Shown piece by piece: positions 25,011-34,967 of a DNA stretch of 42,707 nucleotides (positions within the stretch are counted from its first letter, which is position 1; each line of letters opens with the position of its first letter). The DNA comes from Vibrio sp. UBA2441 (GTDB taxonomy: Bacteria > Pseudomonadota > Gammaproteobacteria > Enterobacterales > Vibrionaceae): NCBI GenBank assembly GCA_002342685.1, contig DDQN01000040.1, positions 1 through 42,707 of the forward strand. The letters are read 5' to 3'. The translations under genes and the position numbers were made by a program. A model generated the notes under the pieces. The model saw only the letters and a list, made by a program, of their open reading frames with translations. It was not told the origin of the DNA and made no database searches.

Positions 25011-27338
25011 CTAAAAAGTTTGCCCAATAATCAAGTAAACCGCTTGTCGGTCTCCCTCTGTGGCACCAAAAGCAAACACAATAGGCCCTATGGGTGACGC
25101 AACTCCTGCAAAAATAGACCCGGCCGCATATAACGGTGCATCTGAAATCTGCAACTGTGTATCGTTCCAAACCCCGCCATATTCTATTGAAGCCCCCAGA
25201 TAAACTGGCGCAGTAAACAGACCAAAATCATTATCAAACCAACGATAGCGATAGACTAAACTACTGAACAGTAAATTTTGCCCGACTAAACTGTTTCTGG
25301 GAATACCAGAAAGCCTCAAAAAACCACCTAATTCTTTAGGCTGTATCGCGGGGTTCCCAGAGGTTTTATCTTCAACAGTACCGTACTCTACATGACCAAC
25401 CATTGTATGGTCTCCAAGGCTATATGCCCCTCTTAACTGCGCGGATAGCTCATGCACTACATCATCTTTAAACTCGGTCACATCAGTAGTCTCTCCACCA
25501 GAAATAGTGGTACCTTCAACAGAGTCATCGGAAATGAAGTACTCAAAATCCAATAATAAGCCATTAGTTGGCAGGCTAAAATCATCTAATGTATCCAGGC
25601 GGTAACGCACAAATGCCCCTTTTCTGACATAATCGGCATTACCAAAATCCGGGGCGTTTGTAACCCCAACATCACCATTAATGTACCTTAAGCCGAATCT
25701 AGCTTCCTGCCATAAGTGAGGTTGAAAACCTAATGCAGCCTCTCCTTTAAAATCAGTATAGGTGGTTGATATTGAGTTATCAGTCATGTCCAGGCTGGTT
25801 TCAGCGGCAAGCCCGCCAATAGGCGTATTCTTCTTGTCTTTTGAGTAGGAGATACTGAATAGATTCAAAAGATATTGATTGGTAAAAAATGGTGAAGACC
25901 AATTCAGAGATATTGCTCTGTCGGTGCCTAGCTCAACATTCGCTTTTAGCTCGGCCCCAACACTATTTAACCCGGTGAAATTGGTAGAGACGCCTATCGC
26001 ATATTGGCTTTCTGAAGAGAAGTCCTCTTCCAGAAAAAAACGAAAATTAACATAGTTAGGTCCCCACTCCTTTTCTCGTACATTAAAAACTAAGTTTGTT
26101 TGGTCTGCTTCTTTTTCGAAATGGTAAAAAACGGTTTCAAATCGGTCCAAAGCATATAGGTTTCCAACGCTGACTTCGAGATCCTCAGTGGAAACTTTAT
26201 CTCCAGTTTTAACACCCAAACGATCCAATACTAAATCACTACGATAATGCGATTCATTATTCAAAGTGATTTTATCAACAACCAGCTCATCACCGTGTAC
26301 CAAGAGCCTTCTTGCATCTTCTTTTTGATCGATATATCTCTGATACTCGCCCGCAGTGACCTTGTACCGAGCCAACTCATCGCTCTGTTTTTGCGCTGCT
26401 TCGTATCCCCACTGATACGCGAGGGGCATTTTATCAAACTCCATGGTTTCCATATTTCCCACAGCAGGAAGCAATAGAGTGTCCTTCTCTGACAGCTGAT
26501 CAGACTGTTCATTGGTCGTCCTTCTCACCAAATAATTAGACAACTGCCCGGCCACCGTCATCATATCCGTAACACCTTCCTTTTCCAGATAATCGGTACT
26601 GATATCGACAGCAATCACAATGTCGGCTCCCATTGCTTTGGCTAAATCAACAGGCATGTTATTGGTAACACCGCCATCAACTAACAATTTCCCATCAAGT
26701 TTATAAGGAGGCAATGCACCCGGTACGGTCATGCTTGCCATCATGGCATCCGTGAGCAAGCCTTTATCGATCACTACTTCTTCAAGCCTGACAACATCTG
26801 TTGCAACCGCCCGATAGCGAAGAGGAAGTTGGTCGAAAGACTCGAAAGCAGGGTAATTACCAGACGTTTCCCTTAAAATTCGCATCATCCCTTGACCTTG
26901 TACAATACCTTTAGGTGATCGTATCTCCCCCCAGCGTAATCCAAAATCGGTCGTCAGCTGATAATAGTCTTCATAAGCCTTATCCCGAATTCTTCTGTCG
27001 CTACGGCTTACTCTATCTTTGTAACCACTATTCCAGTCAGTGGAATAGATCAACGACTCGATTTCATCGGCACTCATACCCGTAGCATATAGTCCCCCAA
27101 CGTATGCGCCCATGCTGGTACCGGTAACGATATCGACAGGGATGTGCATTTCTTCCAAAGCTTTAAGCACACCAACATGTGCCGCACCTTTAGCACCACC
27201 ACCAGCGAGAACAACGGCAATGGTCGGCCGGCGGTCAGGTTCAATAGATAAGGAGTCATCCGACTCTGTCATGCCATGTGTAGAATAGAGCAGACTGACC
27301 ATCACTATTGTACGTATCCAGTACTGAATGAATTTCAC
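25011..27338 (-). CDS. Patatin-like phospholipase with POTRA and outer-membrane beta-barrel (type Vd autotransporter)
   Basis: 775 residues. The N-terminus MKFIQYWIRTIVMVSLLYSTHG looks like a signal peptide. A patatin lipase domain follows (about 38-240): the oxyanion loop GGGAKG at 46-51, nucleophile Ser75 in GTSMG, and catalytic Asp221 in DGG. Next comes a POTRA-like segment (about 310-390) and then an alternating-residue beta-barrel to the C-terminus, which ends in phenylalanine (YLIIGQTF) as outer-membrane barrels do. This architecture matches PlpD of Pseudomonas and FplA of Fusobacterium. The start is GTG at 27338 behind AAGGA. The probable role is a surface or secreted phospholipase A; the substrate is unknown. 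Confidence 0.9.
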   Translation of the reverse strand: MKFIQYWIRTIVMVSLLYSTHGMTESDDSLSIEPDRRPTIAVVLAGGGAKGAAHVGVLKALEEMHIPVDIVTGTSMGAYVGGLYATGMSADEIESLIYSTDWNSGYKDRVSRSDRRIRDKAYEDYYQLTTDFGLRWGEIRSPKGIVQGQGMMRILRETSGNYPAFESFDQLPLRYRAVATDVVRLEEVVIDKGLLTDAMMASMTVPGALPPYKLDGKLLVDGGVTNNMPVDLAKAMGADIVIAVDISTDYLEKEGVTDMMTVAGQLSNYLVRRTTNEQSDQLSEKDTLLLPAVGNMETMEFDKMPLAYQWGYEAAQKQSDELARYKVTAGEYQRYIDQKEDARRLLVHGDELVVDKITLNNESHYRSDLVLDRLGVKTGDKVSTEDLEVSVGNLYALDRFETVFYHFEKEADQTNLVFNVREKEWGPNYVNFRFFLEEDFSSESQYAIGVSTNFTGLNSVGAELKANVELGTDRAISLNWSSPFFTNQYLLNLFSISYSKDKKNTPIGGLAAETSLDMTDNSISTTYTDFKGEAALGFQPHLWQEARFGLRYINGDVGVTNAPDFGNADYVRKGAFVRYRLDTLDDFSLPTNGLLLDFEYFISDDSVEGTTISGGETTDVTEFKDDVVHELSAQLRGAYSLGDHTMVGHVEYGTVEDKTSGNPAIQPKELGGFLRLSGIPRNSLVGQNLLFSSLVYRYRWFDNDFGLFTAPVYLGASIEYGGVWNDTQLQISDAPLYAAGSIFAGVASPIGPIVFAFGATEGDRQAVYLIIGQTF

Positions 27339-27429
27339 ACCAATTCCTTATGCATTTTCGGAGACAAAGAGTTTCGTTATGGATTAGGAGATCTCCGGTC
27401 TCCAAGCATCAATATAATCCAACACTCTG

Positions 27430-29805
27430 TTAATCAAAGAGATTCTTAAACCATTGTGTCGGTGAACTCTCACAAACCTTTTTCATAGCGCCGTTTTTAT
27501 CCCACACAGGCAACTTAAAGCGATTTGAACAATCAAGGGTCAGCGCGCCATTTTTCTGTTTTTCAAACCCTTGTGTCGATATCCCTTTTGGCCACGGCAA
27601 GCTAAGTCTTTGTGGAACCCGCTCATCCAAATAGTCTGCGTAAACTCTTAACGCACCGCTTGAGCCTGTCAGTTTGGTGGGCTTATTATCGTCCCTACCA
27701 ACCCAGACAGTGACAACTTCTCTACCATCAATACCAACAAACCAACTGTCCCGGCTATCATTGCTGGTTCCGGTTTTTCCTGCCAGAGCCGCCCAGCCAA
27801 ATTTACCTTGCAGATAGCGCCCTGTCCCTTCAGCTACGGCTTTTTTCATTGCGTATGTGGTTAGCCAAGCAGCCTGTTCATCAACCGTGGCACTCATTTT
27901 AGGGATGAATTGATAAATAATATTATTATCCAAATCTTTGACCACTCGCAATGCAGATAATCGAGCTCGTTTTCCTGAATTGCTTAATGTCTGATACATC
28001 TGAGACACTTGATATGGCGATAAAGAAAACGCACCTAAGAACATGGCTGGCACTGGACGAATTTCTTGTCTGTCCACCCCCAAAGCATCAAGGGTATTAG
28101 TTACTCGAGGAATGCCTAACTTCAATCCCAAACGAACCGTTGGAATATTGAGCGAATTCGCCAACGCTTTATACATAGGCACTTCACCACGGAATTTTTT
28201 ATCGAAATTCCGTGGCTTCCAGACACTACCTTTACTTCCCTTTAATGTGATAGGTTTATCCAGTAAAGTCGTTGCTAAATTATATTGTGAGGGATCAGAC
28301 AAAGCTGTTAAATATATCGCCGGCTTTACCAATGAACCAATAGGACGGCTGGCATTTAATGCCCGATTAAAGCCATCATAACCTGTACGTTTTCCGCCAA
28401 CCATTGCTCGAATTTCACCAGTTTGCCTGTCAACAGCCACTGCGGCTGCTTCCAGCCCTTTACCACTTTTTCTCTCCAGTTGTGGCAACTTCTGAGAAAT
28501 GGCTTTCTCCAAAATAGACTGAGAAACAGGATCAAGAGTTGTAAACAAACGAAGTCCGGCATAAGCATGATAATCATCACCTACCTTTTCTAGCAATTCA
28601 CCTTTAAGCTGTTGAAAATACGCAGGTTGCCGACTTGCTATCTGAGGTTTTTTTTGAATATCAAGATCCCTACTCACCGCTTGATCGTATTGCGACGCCG
28701 TCAATATTTCTTGCTTCATCAGGAGCCGCAAGACCAAATCACGCCTCTCTTTTGCCCGTTCGGGGTACCGTATCGGGTTATAGTAGGAAGGTCCTTTAAC
28801 CATACCAACTAATAACGCAAGCTGGTCAAAACGTAACTCCTGAAGAGGTAAACCAAAGTAAAACCTGGCCGCCAATCCAAAGCCATGTACAGCCTGCCCT
28901 TGCGTCTGACCTAAATACACTTCATTTAAGTAAGCTTCTAATATACGATCTTTGTCATATCTATGATCAATAATTAGCGCTATATAGGCTTCTCTAATTT
29001 TCCGCCATAAGGTTTTTTCTCTGGATAAAAACAAATTTTTCGCTAATTGCTGCGTTAACGTACTGCCCCCCTGAACCGTCCTTCCGGCTTTAACATTAGC
29101 AACCAAGGCTCTCAAAATAGAACTTGGTGAGACTCCGTCATGTTGATAAAAATCACGATCCTCTGTGGTAAGTAGTGCGTCAACCAGAAACTCGGGAAAC
29201 TGTTCTCTTTTTAAATATAAGCGAGTCTGATCAACATCCTTTTCCAACATCCCAAGCATTTTTGGTTCTATGCGTAAAAAGCCCATGTCACTGTTTTTTT
29301 CTAAGGACTCAATTTTACTTAAGCCTAAATTATCGAAGTGAAGCATGACATGTCTGTCAGGTTGAGGCCCGTCTTCAAACTCAAAAGGTCTGCGGATCAA
29401 CTCAATTTTACTTGAAGAAGAAGAGTATTCTCCTGCGTGCCTAGGACGTTGAACTTTCCGGTAATTTAAAACATCAAGCTCTTGCTTCAATGCATGAATA
29501 CTGATCTCTTGTCCGGGAAACAAATTAAGCACTCGAGCATAAACGACGGTAGGTAGATCAAAAATTTGCCCATCAAATTTAGAACGAACCGTGGTATCTA
29601 AATAGAAACCAGTAAATACAAGAAGTGCGATTCCTACCAACGATAATTTCCAACTAAAACGCCAGAGTCGGCGCAATAAACTCACCTTTTTACTGTTTTT
29701 CTTCGTGGCTCTCTTTTTCGGCTTGCGCTTTTTTGTAGCAGGCTTTTTAGCTGCCGTTTTCTTTAGGCTAGTCCCTTTGTTATTCGAAGATTTCTTATTA
29801 CTCAT
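27430..29805 (-). CDS. mrcB: Penicillin-binding protein 1B (bifunctional peptidoglycan synthase)
   Basis: Class A PBP that polymerises and cross-links peptidoglycan, anchored in the inner membrane. 791 residues. A Lys-rich cytoplasmic tail (about 1-48) is followed by one membrane segment (about 51-70) and a UB2H domain. The glycosyltransferase has the catalytic-Glu motif TTEDRDFYQHDG and QGGSTLTQQLAKN. The transpeptidase has Ser in GSLVKP, the SxN motif in ANSLNIPT, and KTG in AGKTGTSNDS. The ATG overlaps the hrpB stop by four bases (ATGA), so the two are probably translated together. LpoB, its activator in enterics, is not nearby. Confidence 0.96.
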   Translation of the reverse strand: MSNKKSSNNKGTSLKKTAAKKPATKKRKPKKRATKKNSKKVSLLRRLWRFSWKLSLVGIALLVFTGFYLDTTVRSKFDGQIFDLPTVVYARVLNLFPGQEISIHALKQELDVLNYRKVQRPRHAGEYSSSSSKIELIRRPFEFEDGPQPDRHVMLHFDNLGLSKIESLEKNSDMGFLRIEPKMLGMLEKDVDQTRLYLKREQFPEFLVDALLTTEDRDFYQHDGVSPSSILRALVANVKAGRTVQGGSTLTQQLAKNLFLSREKTLWRKIREAYIALIIDHRYDKDRILEAYLNEVYLGQTQGQAVHGFGLAARFYFGLPLQELRFDQLALLVGMVKGPSYYNPIRYPERAKERRDLVLRLLMKQEILTASQYDQAVSRDLDIQKKPQIASRQPAYFQQLKGELLEKVGDDYHAYAGLRLFTTLDPVSQSILEKAISQKLPQLERKSGKGLEAAAVAVDRQTGEIRAMVGGKRTGYDGFNRALNASRPIGSLVKPAIYLTALSDPSQYNLATTLLDKPITLKGSKGSVWKPRNFDKKFRGEVPMYKALANSLNIPTVRLGLKLGIPRVTNTLDALGVDRQEIRPVPAMFLGAFSLSPYQVSQMYQTLSNSGKRARLSALRVVKDLDNNIIYQFIPKMSATVDEQAAWLTTYAMKKAVAEGTGRYLQGKFGWAALAGKTGTSNDSRDSWFVGIDGREVVTVWVGRDDNKPTKLTGSSGALRVYADYLDERVPQRLSLPWPKGISTQGFEKQKNGALTLDCSNRFKLPVWDKNGAMKKVCESSPTQWFKNLFD

Positions 29806-32267
29806 GAATTTAACTGCCGTTTGGTTTTGGTGGTCGCGGCATGCTGAGAAGGGTCATCAGGCCATATGTGTTTAGGGTATCGTCCCTTCATCTCTTTTTG
29901 CACATCTTTATAAGCCCCTTTCCAGAAGCCCTCTAAATCTGCCGTAATTTGTAACGGCCTTTGAGCTGGTGAAAGTAGCTCAAGAACAATCCGCTTTTTA
30001 CCGTTAGCTATTACAGGTGAGGACTGCTCACCAAAGACTTCCTGCATTCTTACTGATAGCATTGGAGGCTTACCTGCTTTGTACTGAATCTTCTTTTTCG
30101 TTCCCGTTGAAAATTGATAATGGGTAGGTAGTAGATCATCCACCTCCTGATTTAATGGCCAGCCAAGATAAGCCGTCAATGCATCTGAAAGGTTAATCTT
30201 CTGTAACGACTTTACATTGGTAACACCATTCATAAAAGGCTCCAACCATACTTCCAGTTCAGAAACTAAAGCAAGGTTAGAAAGTTCAGGCCATTTTTTT
30301 TCAGGGAACCATTGCGCCCCGCAGCGATAACGTTCAAGCAAAGCTTCACTATTCTGAGACCAACTCAATACTTGCAGTCCTTTACGCCGAATATAATTAA
30401 TTAAAGCCTGATTCAATTTAGTCTTATCTGGGTTAGAGCGCCTTTCTCTGTGAAGGATCAATTTACCGATGCACTTCTGTTTCTCCGCAACTAATAGGCC
30501 TTTTGCTTCATCCCAATCTACGACTTCTTTACTAACAAATAAATCTGGATAGTACCTTTCAAGCAGAACTACATCTAACTCCGCAGCTAAATGAATCTGA
30601 CTGGAATCCTGATTTGAACGCATCAAATCAACCGCAACAATATAAGTACTTTCAGAGAGTTTCTCTTGCGATGATATCAAGGCTCCATGCCCATTGGCCA
30701 AGATATAACGCTCTGTTTGATTGCTGCGTTTCTGACCAATACGATCAGGATAAGCTGTTGCTAAACAAAGCCCGGTCAAATTTTCATCTGCTTGACCAAT
30801 ATTTAAAGTACAGCCTAATTGCTTGGCCAGAGCTCTCGCCCGGTTTATGACAACGCTTTGTGTAGTTAATCTCTGTTTCTTTAACTGGTACAGTAGGTTA
30901 GATATATTCAACTCAGGGTGGCGTGTCTGTTCTATAATAGCGACTAAACATAATGCGGTTTGCAGCATTGGCACACTTTGTCGTTTCGCCTTAAGTAGCA
31001 TTGCGGCCAACCTAGGCTCAACACCTAACGTTCCCACCTGACTCCCCAAGACTGAAAGTTGATTCTGCTCATCCATGAGGCCCAACTTATTAAGCAGCGC
31101 ATAACCTTGTGCTATCGCAGCTTTAGGCGGGACATCCAACCATTGGAGATCCTCTGCGTTTTGCGCGCCCCACTGAGAAAGCTCCATGCATAGCGAAGAA
31201 AGATCAGAATGGAGCACCTCTGGTTGAGGCACCCTAGCTTGCTGGGATAACTGATCCTGACTGTATAAACGAATACAAATTCCGGGCTCAATTCGGCCCG
31301 CCCGCCCCGCTCTCTGCTCTGCAGAAGATTGAGCGACTCTCATCTGCTCTAATTTTGTCACACCAGATCGAAGGTCAAAACGACCAACACGTTCAAGTCC
31401 ACTATCAACAACCATTCTTATCCCTTCAATAGTCAGAGATGTTTCAGCAATATTTGTGGCTAAAACCACTTTTCGCTGACCTTTTACACATGGTTCGATG
31501 GCTTTTTGTTGCTCTGAAAAACTAAGTTGACCATAAAGTGGACAGATTTCAACATCGTTCACTGACTCAGATAATGCATTGTTCAATTGTTTAATTGAAG
31601 CGATTCCGGGTAGAAAAACCAATATTGAACCATGCTCTTCAAGAAGCAATTTGTTCACTTGTCTCTCTAAGTTAGGTATTAACCTGTCATTAGGCCGCAA
31701 TGGAGCATAACGATATTCAACCGGGTAAGCTCGCCCCTCCGACTCAACGAATTTAGCCTCTGGTAACAGCTTTTTTAACGCCTTATGCTCTAATGTGGCT
31801 GACATAACTAAAATCTTAAGATCTTCTCTGAACGCTTCCTGAACCTCTAAGCTAAATGCCAGTGATGTGTCTGCGTGAATACTCCTTTCATGAAATTCAT
31901 CAAAAATAAGTAGATCAACGCCAAGCAATTCGGGATCAGACTGTATCATCCGAGTCATAACACCTTCGGTCACGATTTCCAGTTTTGTCTTAGAACTAAC
32001 TTTTGCCTCACCTCGTACTCGATAACCTATCTGCTCACCAACCTTCTCACCCAGTAACTTTGCCAGATACCGAGCAATATTTCGTGCAGCTAAACGTCTC
32101 GGCTCCAACATGATTATTTTCCCGCTCACTAAATTCTGTTGCATTATATGCAGCGGGAGACAGGTTGATTTACCGGCACCAGGAGGGGCCTTTAAGATAA
32201 CTTGCTGGCACTCTCTCAGCGCATTAAGTATTTGCGGAAGCACCGATTCAATGGGAAGTTGCGACAA
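29802..32267 (-). CDS. hrpB: ATP-dependent helicase HrpB
   Basis: DEAH-type superfamily 2 helicase of uncertain cellular role. 821 residues. Walker A is APPGAGKST. Motif II reads DEFH (LIFDEFHERS), the usual form in HrpB. Motif III is SAT (VMSATLE), and motif VI is QRAGRAGR in AEQRAGRAGRIEPG. The HrpB-specific C-terminal domain contains LSPAQRPLQITADLEGFW and ends in a basic YPKHIWPDDP region. The start is best read as TTG at 32267 with AAGG seven bases upstream. It overlaps mrcB by four bases. It diverges from sfsA. Confidence 0.95.
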   Translation of the reverse strand: MSQLPIESVLPQILNALRECQQVILKAPPGAGKSTCLPLHIMQQNLVSGKIIMLEPRRLAARNIARYLAKLLGEKVGEQIGYRVRGEAKVSSKTKLEIVTEGVMTRMIQSDPELLGVDLLIFDEFHERSIHADTSLAFSLEVQEAFREDLKILVMSATLEHKALKKLLPEAKFVESEGRAYPVEYRYAPLRPNDRLIPNLERQVNKLLLEEHGSILVFLPGIASIKQLNNALSESVNDVEICPLYGQLSFSEQQKAIEPCVKGQRKVVLATNIAETSLTIEGIRMVVDSGLERVGRFDLRSGVTKLEQMRVAQSSAEQRAGRAGRIEPGICIRLYSQDQLSQQARVPQPEVLHSDLSSLCMELSQWGAQNAEDLQWLDVPPKAAIAQGYALLNKLGLMDEQNQLSVLGSQVGTLGVEPRLAAMLLKAKRQSVPMLQTALCLVAIIEQTRHPELNISNLLYQLKKQRLTTQSVVINRARALAKQLGCTLNIGQADENLTGLCLATAYPDRIGQKRSNQTERYILANGHGALISSQEKLSESTYIVAVDLMRSNQDSSQIHLAAELDVVLLERYYPDLFVSKEVVDWDEAKGLLVAEKQKCIGKLILHRERRSNPDKTKLNQALINYIRRKGLQVLSWSQNSEALLERYRCGAQWFPEKKWPELSNLALVSELEVWLEPFMNGVTNVKSLQKINLSDALTAYLGWPLNQEVDDLLPTHYQFSTGTKKKIQYKAGKPPMLSVRMQEVFGEQSSPVIANGKKRIVLELLSPAQRPLQITADLEGFWKGAYKDVQKEMKGRYPKHIWPDDPSQHAATTKTKRQLNS

Positions 32268-32406
32268 AAATAAACCTTCTTTTTTACCTTAATTAAACAA
32301 ACTAATTGTAAAGAAAACTTCCAAGTAAAGAAAACGGTATACTCAATTTAGACTGAGATACATATTTACTCCGATTTTCACACTAAGAACGGGTGTAGGC
32401 ATAACA

Positions 32407-33117
32407 ATGCAATTTGAACCAAAACTCCAAAGCGCAATACTGATAAAGCGTTACAAGCGATTTCTGGCTGATATAGAGCTACCAGATGGCACTACTAGAA
32501 CTATCCACTGTGCTAATACTGGAGCCATGACAGGATGTGCCGATCCCGGGAACAAAATCTGGTACTCCACTTCTGACAATAAAAAACGAAAATATCCCAA
32601 TAGTTGGGAACTTAGCCAGAACCAGCAAGGTGAATTAATCTGCATTAATACGCTAAAAGCCAATCATTTAGTCGTAGAAGCTATACAAAACGGAACTATC
32701 AAAGAACTCAGCGGCTATGAATCATTAAGAACAGAAGTCAAATATGGCAATGAAAATAGTCGAATTGATATCTACCTTCAATCAGAAGACCGCACTCCGT
32801 GCTATATTGAAGTGAAAAGTGTTACTTTACTGGAGGATAGTGGATGTGGATATTTTCCAGACTCTGTGACTATCAGGGGACAAAAACACCTGCGTGAACT
32901 CACAGAAATGGTTAATTCTGGAAGTAGATCGGTACTTTTGTTTACTGTTTTACATTCGGGGATTGAAAAAGTATCCGTTGCACACCATATAGATGCAAAT
33001 TATTCACAATTACTGAAGCAAGCAAAAGAAGTTGGAGTTGAGATACTTTGCTATAAAGCGGAGTTATCTGATAGTGAGATTCGTCTCGTTGAACCTGTTG
33101 AATTTATCGATTTTTGA
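32407..33117 (+). CDS. sfsA: Sugar fermentation stimulation protein SfsA
   Basis: Nuclease-fold, DNA-binding protein of poorly known role, named for its effect on maltose use in E. coli. 236 residues. Typical motifs are IHCANTGAMTGCADPG near residue 33 and YIEVKSVTLLEDSGCGYFPDSVT, the PD-(D/E)xK-like core. It is followed by dksA, as in E. coli, with a 137-bp gap that probably carries the dksA promoter. Confidence 0.95.
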   Translation: MQFEPKLQSAILIKRYKRFLADIELPDGTTRTIHCANTGAMTGCADPGNKIWYSTSDNKKRKYPNSWELSQNQQGELICINTLKANHLVVEAIQNGTIKELSGYESLRTEVKYGNENSRIDIYLQSEDRTPCYIEVKSVTLLEDSGCGYFPDSVTIRGQKHLRELTEMVNSGSRSVLLFTVLHSGIEKVSVAHHIDANYSQLLKQAKEVGVEILCYKAELSDSEIRLVEPVEFIDF

Positions 33118-33254
33118 GTAAAAATGATGGGATCTTCACACGGAAAGCAAATAGGAAAATCCAGTGTTTGCTTCCAGCTATGCTTTCTGCTAAAAATACC
33201 CGCCTTAAATTAGCTGCATAACAGTTAATAATTGGTGTAAGTAGGAGATGAGGT

Positions 33255-33698
33255 ATGCCAGAAAAGAAGAAAGCGCTAGGCATCCTAGCCATTGCCGGTG
33301 TTGAACCGTATCAGGAAAAAGCTGGTGAAGAGTACATGTCACCAGAACAAACGGCTCATTTTACAAAGATTCTAGAAGCTTGGCGTAACCAACTAAGGGA
33401 TGAAGTTGACCGTACTGTGCACCATATGCAGGACGAGGCAGCAAACTTTCCTGATCCAGTTGACAGAGCTTCTCAAGAAGAAGAGTTCAGCCTTGAGTTA
33501 CGTAACCGCGACCGTGAACGTCGTTTAATCAAGAAGATTGAAAAAACGTTACTTAAGATTGAAGAAGATGATTTTGGCTTCTGCGAATCATGCGGCGTTG
33601 AAATTGGTGTACGCCGTCTTGAAGCCCGCCCTACCGCGGATCTTTGTATTGACTGTAAAACACTTGCAGAAATGAAAGAAAGACAGATGCAAGGTTAA
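33255..33698 (+). CDS. dksA: RNA polymerase-binding transcription factor DksA
   Basis: Binds the RNA polymerase secondary channel and, with ppGpp, mediates the stringent response. 147 residues. A coiled-coil (about 35-108) carries the tip motif DPVDRA at 67-72 with its two essential Asp residues. The zinc finger uses Cys110, Cys113, Cys131 and Cys134. GGAG precedes the ATG. It ends at a strong terminator before gluQ. Confidence 0.98.
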   Translation: MPEKKKALGILAIAGVEPYQEKAGEEYMSPEQTAHFTKILEAWRNQLRDEVDRTVHHMQDEAANFPDPVDRASQEEEFSLELRNRDRERRLIKKIEKTLLKIEEDDFGFCESCGVEIGVRRLEARPTADLCIDCKTLAEMKERQMQG

Positions 33699-33713
33699 GC
33701 TAAGTGCATTGTT

Positions 33714-33740
33714 AAAAGGGAGCCTTGGCTCCCTTTTTTG
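33714..33740 (+). terminator. Intrinsic terminator of dksA
   Basis: Stem AAAAGGGAGCC / GGCTCCCTTTT with a 2-base loop, then TTTTG. It lies about 15 bp after the dksA stop and 43 bp before gluQ, so gluQ needs read-through or its own promoter. Confidence 0.93.
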
Positions 33741-33782
33741 TTGTGCCCTGAATACCACACCCTAAACGATACAAAATAAATT

Positions 33783-34649
33783 ATGACGTATATTGGCCGT
33801 TTTGCTCCCTCTCCGTCAGGACCACTACATTTTGGTTCCTTGATTGCTGCTTTGGGTAGCTATTTTCAAGCAAAGTCCCTCAACGGTTCATGGCTAGTGC
33901 GAATGGAGGATCTTGACCCACCAAGAGAAATGGCTGGAGCAGCAAAACAGATCCTATTAGCTTTAGAGGCCTACGAGCTTTTATGGGATGGAGAGGTGGT
34001 CTACCAGAGTCAGCGACACCATGCCTATCAAGAACAACTTAATAACTGGTTATCGACCGGACAAGCATATTTCTGTCAATGTTCCCGAAAGCAGATAAAA
34101 CAAGCCGGAGGGTATTATCAAGGAAATTGTCGATACCTGAATAAAGACAGTGGTGCTGTACGCCTTAAAATGGAACATCCAGTATATCAATTCAATGACA
34201 TAAAGCATGGCACAATAGCGATCCCTCCCCAATTAGCTGAAGAAGACTTTATCGTAAAACGACGAGATGGGTTATTTGCTTATAATTTAGCGGTAGTGTT
34301 GGATGATATTGCTCAATCTGTTACCGAAATAGTCCGAGGTTCAGACCTTATTGAGCCTACAGGTCGCCAAATTAGCCTGTACAAAACATTGGGCCAAACC
34401 CCCGTAAGTTATCTCCATCTTCCACTGGCAATGGACAATAAAGGCAATAAGTTGTCAAAGCAAAATCATGCTCAGGCAATTGATATAAATAACCCGATCC
34501 CTACTCTTATTCAGGCCATGTTATTTTTGGGTTTTGACATACCAAAAGGTATTCAATACGGTTCCATCAGTGACATATTGGCGTGGGGTTGTGCTAATTG
34601 GTCGATGAAAAATATCCCTAATACGTTCGAAATCTCCTCACCGCTATAA
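33783..34649 (+). CDS. gluQ: Glutamyl-Q tRNA(Asp) synthetase
   Basis: Truncated glutamyl-tRNA-synthetase paralogue (YadB) that attaches glutamate to the queuosine base of tRNA-Asp. 288 residues, lacking an anticodon-binding domain. The HIGH-like motif is PSGPLHFGSL. The zinc site uses CQC, then a Tyr and Cys (CQCSRKQIKQAGGYYQGNC). The KMSKS counterpart is NKLSKQN. No clear Shine-Dalgarno precedes the ATG. It follows dksA as in E. coli. A 318-bp gap separates it from pcnB. Confidence 0.95.
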   Translation: MTYIGRFAPSPSGPLHFGSLIAALGSYFQAKSLNGSWLVRMEDLDPPREMAGAAKQILLALEAYELLWDGEVVYQSQRHHAYQEQLNNWLSTGQAYFCQCSRKQIKQAGGYYQGNCRYLNKDSGAVRLKMEHPVYQFNDIKHGTIAIPPQLAEEDFIVKRRDGLFAYNLAVVLDDIAQSVTEIVRGSDLIEPTGRQISLYKTLGQTPVSYLHLPLAMDNKGNKLSKQNHAQAIDINNPIPTLIQAMLFLGFDIPKGIQYGSISDILAWGCANWSMKNIPNTFEISSPL

Positions 34650-34952
34650 AACTGTGTAGAATATAATCTACAGGATGGACATCAGCTAACCTAACCAGAT
34701 GATAAAAATACCATTTTAGATTCATGATAGACTTTTTGATTCCAATCTTAGGTTAAAATAAAGGCGGGTGACATTTCATATTTCACAGGCTAGACATTGA
34801 AACATCAATAGTCCCTAGGATATCATTAGCCGCAAAAATTAAGCGACAAGCTTTTATATCCATTTCGTGAGGTAGGCTACTATTAGCCAAGTTACTAATA
34901 TTCTTAGCAAGTTAATGAATATTAAACCTCAAAAACGACACGATATGACTCA
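34650..34952. other. gluQ-pcnB intergenic region
   Basis: About 300 bp of AT-rich DNA without an open frame that has a ribosome-binding site. I see no intrinsic terminator after gluQ and no RNA gene. It presumably carries a pcnB promoter. Confidence 0.5.
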
Positions 34953-34967
34953 ATTGGAGATATCGAT

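Noticed and set aside
28043..28381. 112-codon plus-strand open frame inside mrcB
   Set aside because: It is fully antisense to the conserved transpeptidase domain and has no recognisable product.
29802..32267. DEFH instead of DEAH in HrpB as a defect
   Set aside because: DEFH is the normal motif II of the HrpB family.
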